From: an uncultured Eubacteriales bacterium
Lineage (GTDB): Bacteria; Bacillota; Clostridia; Lachnospirales; Bianqueaceae
Assembly: GCA_900316145.1 (NCBI GenBank)
Contig: ONBQ01000164.1
Span: 1-33,560 of the forward strand
Direction: 5' to 3'
DNA: 33,560 nt
This document shows positions 1 to 5,794 of this stretch, in pieces (position 1 is the first letter of the stretch; each line of letters opens with the position of its first letter). The notes under the pieces are model-generated. The model had not been told where the DNA came from, ran no database searches, and was given only the letters and a program-made list of their open reading frames with translations. A program made the translations under genes and the position numbers.

Positions 1-535
1 AAAGAGCGATGTAGCCTGCGTTGCGTCCCATGACTTCTATGATGCTGCATTTTTCATGAGAGGCGCCTGTATCTCGAATATTATCGATGGCATGCATAGC
101 CGTGTTCACAGCGGTGTCAAAGCCGATCGTATATTCTGTGCAGGCGATGTCTCCATCGATCGTCCCAGGGATCCCGATCACGTTCAGACCTTTTTCCGCC
201 AGTCTTCTGGCTCCCTGGAAGGACCCGTCTCCACCAATGATGATCAGCGCGCTGATGTCATGTTTCCGGCAGATATCGACTGCTTTTTGCTGGTAACATT
301 CATCCTTCATCTCAGCGCAGCGTTCAGTTTCCAGCAACGTACCGCCATGCTGAAGGACATTGGAAACGCTTTCCGAGGTCATCTGCTCGATCTCTTCGCA
401 TAAAAGGCCGGCAAAGCCACGCTGGATCCCTTTTACCTGATAGCCTTTGGCCAAGGCGCGTCTTACAACGGCTCGTACGCAGGCATTCATGCCCGGAGAG
501 TCTCCTCCGCTAGTCAATACACCGATCGTAGTCAT
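1..535 (-). CDS. pfkA: ATP-dependent 6-phosphofructokinase, N-terminal 178 residues (3' end outside window)
   Basis: This enzyme phosphorylates fructose-6-phosphate to fructose-1,6-bisphosphate, the committed step of glycolysis, in the cytoplasm. The reading frame is open to the left edge, so about 178 of the usual ~320 residues are visible. Residues 8-15 form the TSGGDSPG nucleotide-binding start, GGDGS lies at 101-105, the catalytic stretch GIPGTIDGDI at 121-130 (Asp127 and Asp129), then IGFDTA and VMGRNAGYIA. The Gly residues in GGDGS and GIPGT are those of ATP-dependent rather than pyrophosphate-dependent enzymes, but the usual IDND is IDGD here. The start at 535 is set by an AAAGGAGGT ribosome binding site at about 541-548. 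Upstream lies a repeat array and then a promoter with a leader terminator. It may receive fructose-6-phosphate from the nearby NagA/NagB pathway. Confidence 0.95.
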   Translation of the reverse strand, partial: MTTIGVLTSGGDSPGMNACVRAVVRRALAKGYQVKGIQRGFAGLLCEEIEQMTSESVSNVLQHGGTLLETERCAEMKDECYQQKAVDICRKHDISALIIIGGDGSFQGARRLAEKGLNVIGIPGTIDGDIACTEYTIGFDTAVNTAMHAIDNIRDTGASHEKCSIIEVMGRNAGYIAL

Positions 536-552
536 GGTTTACCTCCTTTATT

Positions 553-579
553 GCCACGCTCACTCGTTATGCGCGTGGC
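553..579. repeat. Repeat unit 0, short form
   Basis: It keeps the 14-bp head GCCACGCTCACTCG and the tail GCGTGGC but has only a few bases between, as if the interior was deleted. It lies 18 bp upstream of the pfkA start codon. Confidence 0.7.
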
Positions 580-592
580 TCTATATATACTT

Positions 593-711
593 GCCACGCT
601 CACTCGCGCCTTAAAAGGCGCTCGTGGCGGCATTGTATGCTCTGCATATCCGCATAACCACTCGAAAGAACCACAGGCGTCCCACTCGCAAGCGGTGGTC
701 CTGTGCGTGGC
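593..711. repeat. Repeat unit 1
   Basis: A 119-bp unit. The first hairpin pairs 593-598 with 623-628 and 606-610 with 617-621. The second half, from ACCACTCGAAAGA onward, matches unit 3 up to GCGGTGGTCC and then skips to the terminal GCGTGGC, so its right stem is shorter than in unit 3. CACAGG and CCTGTG can pair instead. Confidence 0.8.
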
Positions 712-723
712 TTTATCTACTCA

Positions 724-821
724 GCCACGCTCACTCGCGCCTTACAGGCGCTCGTGGCGGCATTCGCCGCATACAGCCTCGAAAAGATTCATGCGGGTTC
801 ATTCGCAAGCGGTTGCGTGGC
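724..821. repeat. Repeat unit 2, diverged
   Basis: A 98-bp unit. The head and first hairpin are conserved (loop TTACA instead of TTAAAA). The right half is diverged (CCTCGAAAAGATTC, CATTCGCAAGCGG) but keeps the TCGCAAGCGG core and the terminal GCGTGGC. Confidence 0.75.
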
Positions 822-830
822 ATTCTACTT

Positions 831-955
831 GCCACGCTCACTCGCGCCTTAAAAGGCGCTCGTGGCGGCATTCGCCGCATAACCACTCGAAAGAACCACA
901 GGCGTCCCACTCGCAAGCGGTGGTCCGCTTGTGGTCTTTCGAGTGGTTGCGTGGC
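831..955. repeat. Repeat unit 3, most complete
   Basis: A 125-bp unit and the best formed copy. Positions 882-899 pair with 931-947 in a nearly perfect stem with one bulge, enclosing CCCACTCGCAAGCGGTGG. The outer GCCACGC (831-837) and GCGTGGC (949-955) close the whole unit. The outer stem and the first inner hairpin share bases, so they are alternative folds. Confidence 0.8.
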
Positions 956-960
956 TCATT

Positions 961-996
961 TTTTTCAAAAAAAATACCGGTTGTTTCTGCAACCGG
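961..996 (-). terminator. Intrinsic terminator upstream of pfkA repeats
   Basis: On the minus strand CCGGTTG-CAGAAA-CAACCGG (996 to 977) is followed by TATTTTTTTT. It sits about 80-110 nt downstream of a promoter at 1081-1109 and 430 nt before pfkA. It could end a short RNA or act as a leader attenuator. Confidence 0.75.
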
Positions 997-1006
997 CCAA
1001 AAGCTG

Positions 1007-1036
1007 TTTAATAAGAAAACGGGGATTCTTATTAAA
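1007..1036 (-). other. Perfect 11-bp inverted repeat in the pfkA leader
   Basis: TTTAATAAGAA (1007-1017) and TTCTTATTAAA (1026-1036) are exact complements around an 8-base loop. It lies between the palindrome at 1052-1069 and the terminator at 961-996. Confidence 0.7.
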
Positions 1037-1051
1037 ACGAGGTGAGCAAAC

Positions 1052-1069
1052 TCTATCATTAATGATAGA
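1052..1069. promoter_or_regulatory. 18-bp perfect palindrome, candidate operator
   Basis: TCTATCATTAATGATAGA is its own reverse complement. It begins about five bases downstream of the transcription start predicted from the promoter at 1081-1109, a typical repressor position. The cognate regulator is unknown and none is encoded next to it. Confidence 0.55.
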
Positions 1070-1080
1070 AGACATTAATT

Positions 1081-1109
1081 ATATTAACACCCTTTCCCCG
1101 AAATGTCAA
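1081..1109 (-). promoter_or_regulatory. Promoter upstream of the pfkA leader
   Basis: TTGACA (1109-1104), a 17-base spacer and TAATAT (1086-1081) form a sigma-A type promoter. An overlapping TATAAT at 1083-1078 would leave a 20-base spacer. Transcription runs toward pfkA. Confidence 0.7.
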
Positions 1110-1166
1110 TCATAATTTTTACTCTCCGGTGCTTTCTTGTTTTATTGTTATGGATGATACGATACA

Positions 1167-1199
1167 GGCCGTCTTTCGGAAAGGACGGCCTTGGTTTTT
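1167..1199. terminator. GC-rich hairpin after the DUF624-like gene
   Basis: GGCCGTCTTT-CGGA-AAGGACGGCC (1167-1190) can fold on either strand with one G-U pair. It lies 12 bp beyond the stop of the minus-strand gene. The T-rich tail (1191-1199) is on the plus side, so its efficiency on the minus strand is uncertain. Confidence 0.45.
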
Positions 1200-1201
1200 G
1201 C

Positions 1202-2125
1202 TTATTCGGTTTTTTCAGGATCTTCTTCTACTTTGACGACTTTGTAGTCTTCTTCACGGATCTCGGCGCCATTTTCATCGATCAGTACGACGCCGCCTTC
1301 ATCCTCGTCCTCTGTGGAACGTCCCAGATAGCGGTTGATGATGGCTTGACGCTCATCGCTGATGCTGAAATCACCCAGATCCTCATGCTCCAGCTCTTCA
1401 TCTTCATTGGGCATATAGTTGCGGAATACTCTTTCCAGAAGGGCAGCTGCCAGGTAGGAGTAGACCGAGACCAGAATGAAGACAAACGCGATGTGGACAT
1501 AATACACCAGAGCTGCGCAGCCGACAAAGATGGCCAAGATCAGCAGCGTAAACGGCAGGTGCTTATTGGACATCAGGAAAGAATTGCGGAACAGATCCTT
1601 GGTGGACATCTCAAAACGCGCCAGCATGGGGAAGAGATAGAGGAAAACAAACAACGCCTCCACCGCGACCAGCACTTCCAGCGGGATCACGATGTTCACG
1701 GAGATCCCAAAGAAAGAAGGATTCGTGTACAGGATCAAGATGTTGTAGCCCAGGAGCGCGAAGAATATAGTAAATATCGCGCTGCAGATAATGGACTGCT
1801 TGTAATCCGAACGATAGGCATGCCAGAAGTCACGGAAGGTATAGGAATCCGTACCGCGATTGCGCTTGCCAAAGGTGTAATACATGGCTGTAGAAGCCGG
1901 TCCCCAATGAATGATCAGCACGAACAGGATCGGATAAACGACAAACCACGGAAGGTTGCCCGCCGTTGTATTGCTGGTAAGAAAGAGGAACGCGATCGCC
2001 GGACCGATGCCGGATACGATGATCCACAGTATATTTGCGAAAATAAAATCGAATACAAGATTGCCAATGCGGATGAATGGGCCATCCATACGGAAAATGC
2101 CGCTCCCGCCGCCGCCTTTTGCCAT
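1202..2125 (-). CDS. DUF624 / YesL-like integral membrane protein
   Basis: A 307-residue membrane protein of the DUF624 type, whose members are often found near sugar transport and carbohydrate-use genes and have no proven function. Several hydrophobic segments are visible, including LVFDFIFANILWIIVSG near the N-terminus, FVVYPILFVLIIHWG, and later VEALFVFLYLFPMLARF and LPFTLLILAIFVGCAALVYY. The last 60 or so residues are soluble and rich in Asp and Glu. The start at 2125 (MAKGGGG) is preferred over an upstream ATG at 2161 because AGGAG lies ten bases before it. It has its own promoter and a palindrome over the -10 box, and follows nagB on the same strand, which suggests but does not prove a link to amino-sugar use. 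Confidence 0.75.
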   Translation of the reverse strand: MAKGGGGSGIFRMDGPFIRIGNLVFDFIFANILWIIVSGIGPAIAFLFLTSNTTAGNLPWFVVYPILFVLIIHWGPASTAMYYTFGKRNRGTDSYTFRDFWHAYRSDYKQSIICSAIFTIFFALLGYNILILYTNPSFFGISVNIVIPLEVLVAVEALFVFLYLFPMLARFEMSTKDLFRNSFLMSNKHLPFTLLILAIFVGCAALVYYVHIAFVFILVSVYSYLAAALLERVFRNYMPNEDEELEHEDLGDFSISDERQAIINRYLGRSTEDEDEGGVVLIDENGAEIREEDYKVVKVEEDPEKTE

Positions 2126-2158
2126 AGTTGTTTCACTCCTGTTTCTGGATTTAGGATA

Positions 2159-2173
2159 CATGTATTATACATG
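2159..2173. promoter_or_regulatory. Candidate operator over the -10 box of the DUF624-like gene
   Basis: CATGTAT-T-ATACATG is a perfect inverted repeat with a one-base centre. It covers the whole TATAAT box of the promoter at 2164-2192, so a bound protein would block RNA polymerase. Confidence 0.45.
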
Positions 2174-2192
2174 ATTTTCATAAAACATACAA
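2164..2192 (-). promoter_or_regulatory. Promoter of the DUF624-like gene
   Basis: TTGTAT (2192-2187), 17-base spacer, TATAAT (2169-2164). It is about 40 bp upstream of the start codon at 2125. Confidence 0.75.
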
Positions 2193-2207
2193 GGTAAAGG
2201 CCCGCCT

Positions 2208-2225
2208 GAAAATGTGAACATTTTC
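2208..2225. other. 18-bp inverted repeat after nagB
   Basis: GAAAATGT-GA-ACATTTTC lies between the nagB stop and the next promoter. It has no U tract. It could be a protein-binding site or a weak 3' hairpin. Confidence 0.35.
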
Positions 2226-2242
2226 CGAACTTTACAGAGGCT

Positions 2243-2980
2243 TTATCGGGACAGCAGTTTAGCCGCTTCCCGATCCGCCAGGATCGTCACATCCGGATGG
2301 AAACGCAGCGCCGAAGCCGGGCAGGCTGGGGAGATGGGTCCCTCCACGCATGCCTGGATGGCTTTTGCCTTGACGGCTCCATTGGCAATCAGGAGTATCT
2401 TCTTTGCTTTCATGATCGAACCGATCCCCATCGTGATCGCTTTGCGCGGCACCTCCGCTTCGGAAGCAAAGAAGCGGGAATTGGCTTTGATCGTGCTCTC
2501 TTCCAGATCGACCTGGTGCGTCTGATCCGCGAACGCTTCTGCCGGTTCATTGAACGCGATATGACCATTGCCTCCGATGCCCAGGATCTGGATGTCTACG
2601 CCTCCGGACCGGGCCAGCATCTTTTCATAATTCTGACACACCGCCTCTATATCTTCATCGTTTCCATGGGGAACATGGGTGTTTTCCAGGGGAATGTTGA
2701 TATGCTTAAAGAGGTTCTGGTTCATGAAATAACGATAGCTTTGCGGATTGTCCGGATCGATCGGGAAGTACTCGTCCAGATTGAAGGTGTGAACAAGGGA
2801 AAAGTCCAGTTCCTTCTTTTCATATCTTCGGACCAGTTCCCGATACAGTCCCAGCGGTGATGACCCGGTGGCCAGACCCAGGACGCAGGCTGGTTTCTGA
2901 TGGATTACTTCTGATACCAGGTCAGCCGCTGTCTGACTGATCTGTTCATACGTGTCAAAAATCTTGACTTGAATGGGCAT
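2243..2980 (-). CDS. nagB: Glucosamine-6-phosphate deaminase
   Basis: NagB converts glucosamine-6-phosphate to fructose-6-phosphate and ammonia in the cytoplasm. The 245-residue protein has the usual length of the short Gram-positive form. Visible motifs are the phosphate-binding LATGSSPLG (36-44), FNLDEY with the catalytic Asp69, and GIGGNGHIAFNEP with His140 and Glu145. The start has an AGGAGG site about ten bases upstream. Its 5' end overlaps the end of nagA by 26 bp, so the two are almost certainly co-transcribed and probably translationally coupled. Confidence 0.95.
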   Translation of the reverse strand: MPIQVKIFDTYEQISQTAADLVSEVIHQKPACVLGLATGSSPLGLYRELVRRYEKKELDFSLVHTFNLDEYFPIDPDNPQSYRYFMNQNLFKHINIPLENTHVPHGNDEDIEAVCQNYEKMLARSGGVDIQILGIGGNGHIAFNEPAEAFADQTHQVDLEESTIKANSRFFASEAEVPRKAITMGIGSIMKAKKILLIANGAVKAKAIQACVEGPISPACPASALRFHPDVTILADREAAKLLSR

Positions 2981-4124
2981 AGCAGAGTTTTCCTCCTACA
3001 AAGGTTTTATAGATTTGAACATCTTCATCGATCAGGATCAGGTCTGCATCTTTACCTGCTTCTATGGATCCCTTGCGGTCCGCGACTCCGATGGCTCGGG
3101 CGGGATGCAGGGACGCACAGGCTATGGCCTCCCACAGGTTCAGGTCGGTGTTCTGGTACAGGTTGCGTACTCCCTGGTTCAATCGCAGCACCGAACCGGC
3201 AATGGTCCCGTTCGGAAGCAGGCAATGGATCCCCTTCACTTCGACCGTCTGGCCGCCCAGATCATAGGAACCATCCGGAAGGCCGGCCGCCCGCATGCTG
3301 TCGGTGATCAGGACCAGGTGGTCTTTCTTGCAGTCCGCGACCAGCTGAAACAGACCTTTATGGATGTGGAAAGTATCCGCGATCAGTTCACAGTAAACAT
3401 CCTGTCGGGTAAGGGCCGCGCCGGCCGTGCCCGGATCCCGGTGATGGATGCCTGTCATGGCATTGAACAGATGGGTGACCTCCGTAGCTCCGGCGTCGAA
3501 GGCTTCATTGGCCAGGTCATAGCCTGCCGCCGTATGGCCGACCGCCAGACGGATATTCGTGGAAGAAGCGATGTCCCGGATAAAATCCATTCCTCCAGGA
3601 ACTTCCGGCGCGATGGTCAGCAGGCGGATGATGTCCTGATAAGGTTTCACATACTCCGCGTCCGGAGCCTGAATGTATTCCGGCACATGCGCGCCTTTCT
3701 TTTCTTTGCTGATAAATGGGCCTTCCATGTTGACGCCCAGGATCCTGGCGCCTTTCCAAGTGTCAGGGTGTTCATTGCAGTCATGATACAGCCTGCGGAA
3801 GCGCTCAAATGCCTGGGAAAGCTCCGGCAGCGGATAGGTCATGACAGTCGGCAGCCAGGAGGTGACGCCGTTGGTCGCGACGCTTTCACACATAGCCCGG
3901 ATGCCCTCTTCCGAGGAGGTCGTGGCATCCTCGCCAATGCAGCCATGACTGTGCACATCGATCAGGCCGGGGCTGACATACAAACCCTGTCCATCTATAT
4001 ATTCCACATCCGAAAGCGTCGAATCCGCCGGCAGGATGTCCCGGATGATGGAATCGAATAAGATCATGCAGTCTTCACGGATCCCTTGCGGCAAGATGAT
4101 TTTACAGTTGATCAGACATTTCAT
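2955..4124 (-). CDS. nagA: N-acetylglucosamine-6-phosphate deacetylase
   Basis: NagA removes acetate from N-acetylglucosamine-6-phosphate, giving the substrate of NagB. The 389-residue length is normal for this amidohydrolase family. It carries the metal-site GLIDVHSHG (His58, His60), NMEGPF with the metal-binding Glu, GHTAAGYD, THLFNAMTGIHHRDPG and LITDSMRAAGLPDG with the catalytic Asp. AGAGGAAA precedes the ATG. It is the first gene of a nagA-nagB operon with an extended -10 promoter. Sources of substrate could be imported amino sugars or recycled cell wall, in line with the NagZ-like gene at 28341-30038. Confidence 0.95.
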   Translation of the reverse strand: MKCLINCKIILPQGIREDCMILFDSIIRDILPADSTLSDVEYIDGQGLYVSPGLIDVHSHGCIGEDATTSSEEGIRAMCESVATNGVTSWLPTVMTYPLPELSQAFERFRRLYHDCNEHPDTWKGARILGVNMEGPFISKEKKGAHVPEYIQAPDAEYVKPYQDIIRLLTIAPEVPGGMDFIRDIASSTNIRLAVGHTAAGYDLANEAFDAGATEVTHLFNAMTGIHHRDPGTAGAALTRQDVYCELIADTFHIHKGLFQLVADCKKDHLVLITDSMRAAGLPDGSYDLGGQTVEVKGIHCLLPNGTIAGSVLRLNQGVRNLYQNTDLNLWEAIACASLHPARAIGVADRKGSIEAGKDADLILIDEDVQIYKTFVGGKLCYAHSSQDF

Positions 4125-4167
4125 GATGAAATTTCCTCTTTCTGTGTAAGTTCATTCTCTTTTTTCC

Positions 4168-4195
4168 ATTATAGCATTTGGGCATGAAAAAGCAA
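4168..4195 (-). promoter_or_regulatory. Promoter of nagAB
   Basis: TTGCTT (4195-4190), 16-base spacer ending in TGC, and TATAAT (4173-4168), an extended -10 promoter. TTGACG just upstream (4202-4197) is too far from the -10 box (23 bases). Confidence 0.7.
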
Positions 4196-4252
4196 GCGTC
4201 AACTTCCGGTTGCGATTTTTTCTTCCATCAGTTGCGCCTTGCTCTTGTAAAA

Positions 4253-4270
4253 GTATCGCTTTTGTGATAC
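4253..4270. promoter_or_regulatory. Inverted repeat upstream of the phosphohexomutase gene
   Basis: GTATCGCTTTTGTGATAC has 5-bp perfect outer arms (GTATC/GATAC), and a further outer-core match when purine/pyrimidine changes are allowed. It lies 30 bp before the start codon and could be an operator or leader hairpin. A clear promoter was not identified here. Confidence 0.3.
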
Positions 4271-4300
4271 CTTAAAGATAAGCAGTGAGAAGGAGGCTTG

Positions 4301-5719
4301 ATGAACATGATCCAATTCGGCACCGGCGGATGGCGTGCCAAGATCGGAGAAGATTTCTATATCGGCAATATCCGCAGGATCGCAGCGGCCTTGGCCTATG
4401 TCATCCTGGAGGATCACAAAGAAGACAAACCGGTCGTGATCGGCTATGATCGTCGTTTCTTATCCCTGGAGGCTGCCCGCTGGGTGGCTGAGGTATTGAC
4501 CGCGCAGGGCATCCATGTGCAATTTATGCAGCGCAGCGCCCCTACTCCTTTGGTCATGTTTCTGGTCAAGCAAAAGGACCTGCATTATGGCGTCGAGATC
4601 ACGGCGTCTCACAACCCGGCCACTTATAACGGTTTCAAGCTGATCGTCCAGGAAGGCCGTGACGCGCCGGTGGAAGAGACTTCTCGTCTGGAGCAGGTCA
4701 TTCTGGGCCTTCCCGGCGAGCTGAACATCCTGCCATTTGACCAGGCTGTGGCCCAGGGAATGGTAGAAATGCTGAAGAACCCCTTCAATGATTTCATTGA
4801 CAGCATCCTGAACGTTCTGGATACCGATGCGATCCGTGCCAGGGGACCTCGTATCTTGTTTGACTCCATGCACGGTTCCGCGACCTATCCTCTGACCGTC
4901 ATCTTTAATACCACCCGCTGCACCTTCGACCAGATCCATGGTGAAAAGGATGCCTTCTTTGGCGGTCTGATGCCGGCTCCGGCCGCCTCCACCCTGCATG
5001 AACTCAAAGAAAAGGTCATACGGGAAGGCTATGACCTGGGCATCGCGGTCGATGGCGATGGTGACCGGCTTGGCATCATCGATGGCAATGGCGACTATGT
5101 CAGCGCAAATGATATCCTGGTCCTTCTGTACTGGTATCTCCACGAGATCAAGGGCTGGAAAGGCCCGGTCGTGCGCAATCTGTCCACGACCCATCTTCTG
5201 GATCGTCTGGCGGAATCTTTTGGAGAAGTCTGCTATGAAGTTCCTGTCGGGTTCAAGTATATTTCCTCCAAGATCGATGAGGTGGATGCCGTTTTAGGCG
5301 GTGAATCCTCCGGCGGTCTTACGGTACGCGGCCACATCCATGGCAAGGATTCCGTCTATTCCTCCGCCCTTTTCGTAGAAATGATCTGCAAGACCGGCAA
5401 GCAGCCGGGTGAGCTCATGCGCGAGATCCATGAACGCTTCGGTGAGTATTACATGGAGGAGACGAACCTGAGCTTTGCCGCGAATCGCAAGCCCTCTCTG
5501 ACAAAGAAGATCATGGAAGAACGGATCCTTCCGGACTTTGATCAGGCGCCGGTCCGTGTTTCTTATCTCGATGGCTGCAAATGCTATTTCGCGGATGCTT
5601 CTTCTGTGACATGCCGCTTCTCCGGTACGGAGCCGCTTCTTCGCATCTTCGCGGAAGGACGGACTCAGGAACAGGCGCTTTCCTATATCGCAGCCTGGAG
5701 AAAGGCGCTGGATGTCTGA
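4301..5719 (+). CDS. Phosphoglucomutase / phosphomannomutase family enzyme
   Basis: A 472-residue member of the alpha-D-phosphohexomutase superfamily, which moves phosphate between C1 and C6 of hexoses. Residues 101-106 are TASHNP with the phosphorylated Ser103, 251-256 are the magnesium loop DGDGDR, 333-338 GGESSG is the sugar-specificity loop, and CRFSGTEPLLR near the C-terminus binds the substrate phosphate. All four signature loops are intact. GESSG is common to both glucose- and mannose-type enzymes, so the substrate is not decided; phosphoglucosamine mutase is less likely because the expected neighbours are absent. AGGAGG lies four bases before ATG 4301 and ten before an in-frame ATG at 4307, so the start may be either. 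It is divergent from nagAB. Confidence 0.9.
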   Translation: MNMIQFGTGGWRAKIGEDFYIGNIRRIAAALAYVILEDHKEDKPVVIGYDRRFLSLEAARWVAEVLTAQGIHVQFMQRSAPTPLVMFLVKQKDLHYGVEITASHNPATYNGFKLIVQEGRDAPVEETSRLEQVILGLPGELNILPFDQAVAQGMVEMLKNPFNDFIDSILNVLDTDAIRARGPRILFDSMHGSATYPLTVIFNTTRCTFDQIHGEKDAFFGGLMPAPAASTLHELKEKVIREGYDLGIAVDGDGDRLGIIDGNGDYVSANDILVLLYWYLHEIKGWKGPVVRNLSTTHLLDRLAESFGEVCYEVPVGFKYISSKIDEVDAVLGGESSGGLTVRGHIHGKDSVYSSALFVEMICKTGKQPGELMREIHERFGEYYMEETNLSFAANRKPSLTKKIMEERILPDFDQAPVRVSYLDGCKCYFADASSVTCRFSGTEPLLRIFAEGRTQEQALSYIAAWRKALDV

Positions 5720-5740
5720 TCTTTCTATCAAAAGCAAAAT

Positions 5741-5783
5741 ACCCGGACCCAAGGTCTTAAGGACCCTGGTCCGGGTGTTTTTT
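5741..5783. terminator. Bidirectional terminator between convergent genes
   Basis: ACCCGGACC and GGTCCGGGT (5741-5749 and 5768-5776) close a long stem with an inner AAGGTC/GACC pairing, followed by GTTTTTT on the plus strand. On the minus strand it is followed by ATTTTGCTTTT. It serves both the mutase gene and the GH2 gene. Confidence 0.85.
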
Positions 5784-5794
5784 CATTCTGTTTT

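Larger units (their letters stand above)
553..955. repeat. Array of four related palindromic repeat units upstream of pfkA
   Basis: Four copies begin with GCCACGCTCACTCG (553, 593, 724, 831) and end with GCGTGGC (579, 711, 821, 955), so each unit is bounded by an inverted repeat. The three long units (119, 98 and 125 bp) carry nested hairpins: GCGCC(TTAAAA)GGCGC, GGCG(GCATT)CGCC, and a stem built on ACCACTCGAAAGA. The first unit is a 27-bp remnant. Short linkers of 9-13 bp, each containing CTA and a T-rich part, separate the units. No protein is convincingly encoded. This explains most of the 665-bp gap between pfkA and the DUF624-like gene. I do not recognise the family; it resembles REP/MITE-like palindromic DNA more than a gene. 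Confidence 0.85.
961..1074 (-). ncRNA. Possible short RNA or attenuated pfkA leader
   Basis: A transcript predicted from the promoter at 1081-1109 down to the terminator would be about 110 nt. It would contain the 18-bp palindrome near its 5' end, a second hairpin with 11-bp arms (1026-1036 with 1007-1017, loop of 8) and the terminator hairpin. No known RNA family is recognised. An alternative is that the RNA is only the interrupted 5' leader of pfkA. A frame from 1059 to 838 crosses it but has no ribosome binding site and runs into the repeats, so it is not called. Confidence 0.4.

Noticed and set aside
553-955. CRISPR array
   Set aside because: The repeats are long, internally palindromic and unequal, and linkers are only 9-13 bp; no cas genes are nearby.
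838-1059. 73-residue minus-strand frame starting in the pfkA leader palindrome
   Set aside because: No ribosome binding site, runs through a terminator hairpin and into the repeats, and no recognisable motif.
551-1115. Two long plus-strand reading frames (164 and 163 residues) with repeated peptides
   Set aside because: They are translations of the palindromic repeat array in two frames, with no ribosome binding site and an odd Arg/Ser/His-rich composition.
1103-2197. 364-residue plus-strand frame opposite the DUF624-like gene
   Set aside because: The minus-strand frame has membrane segments, a promoter and a ribosome binding site; the plus frame has an unnatural composition.
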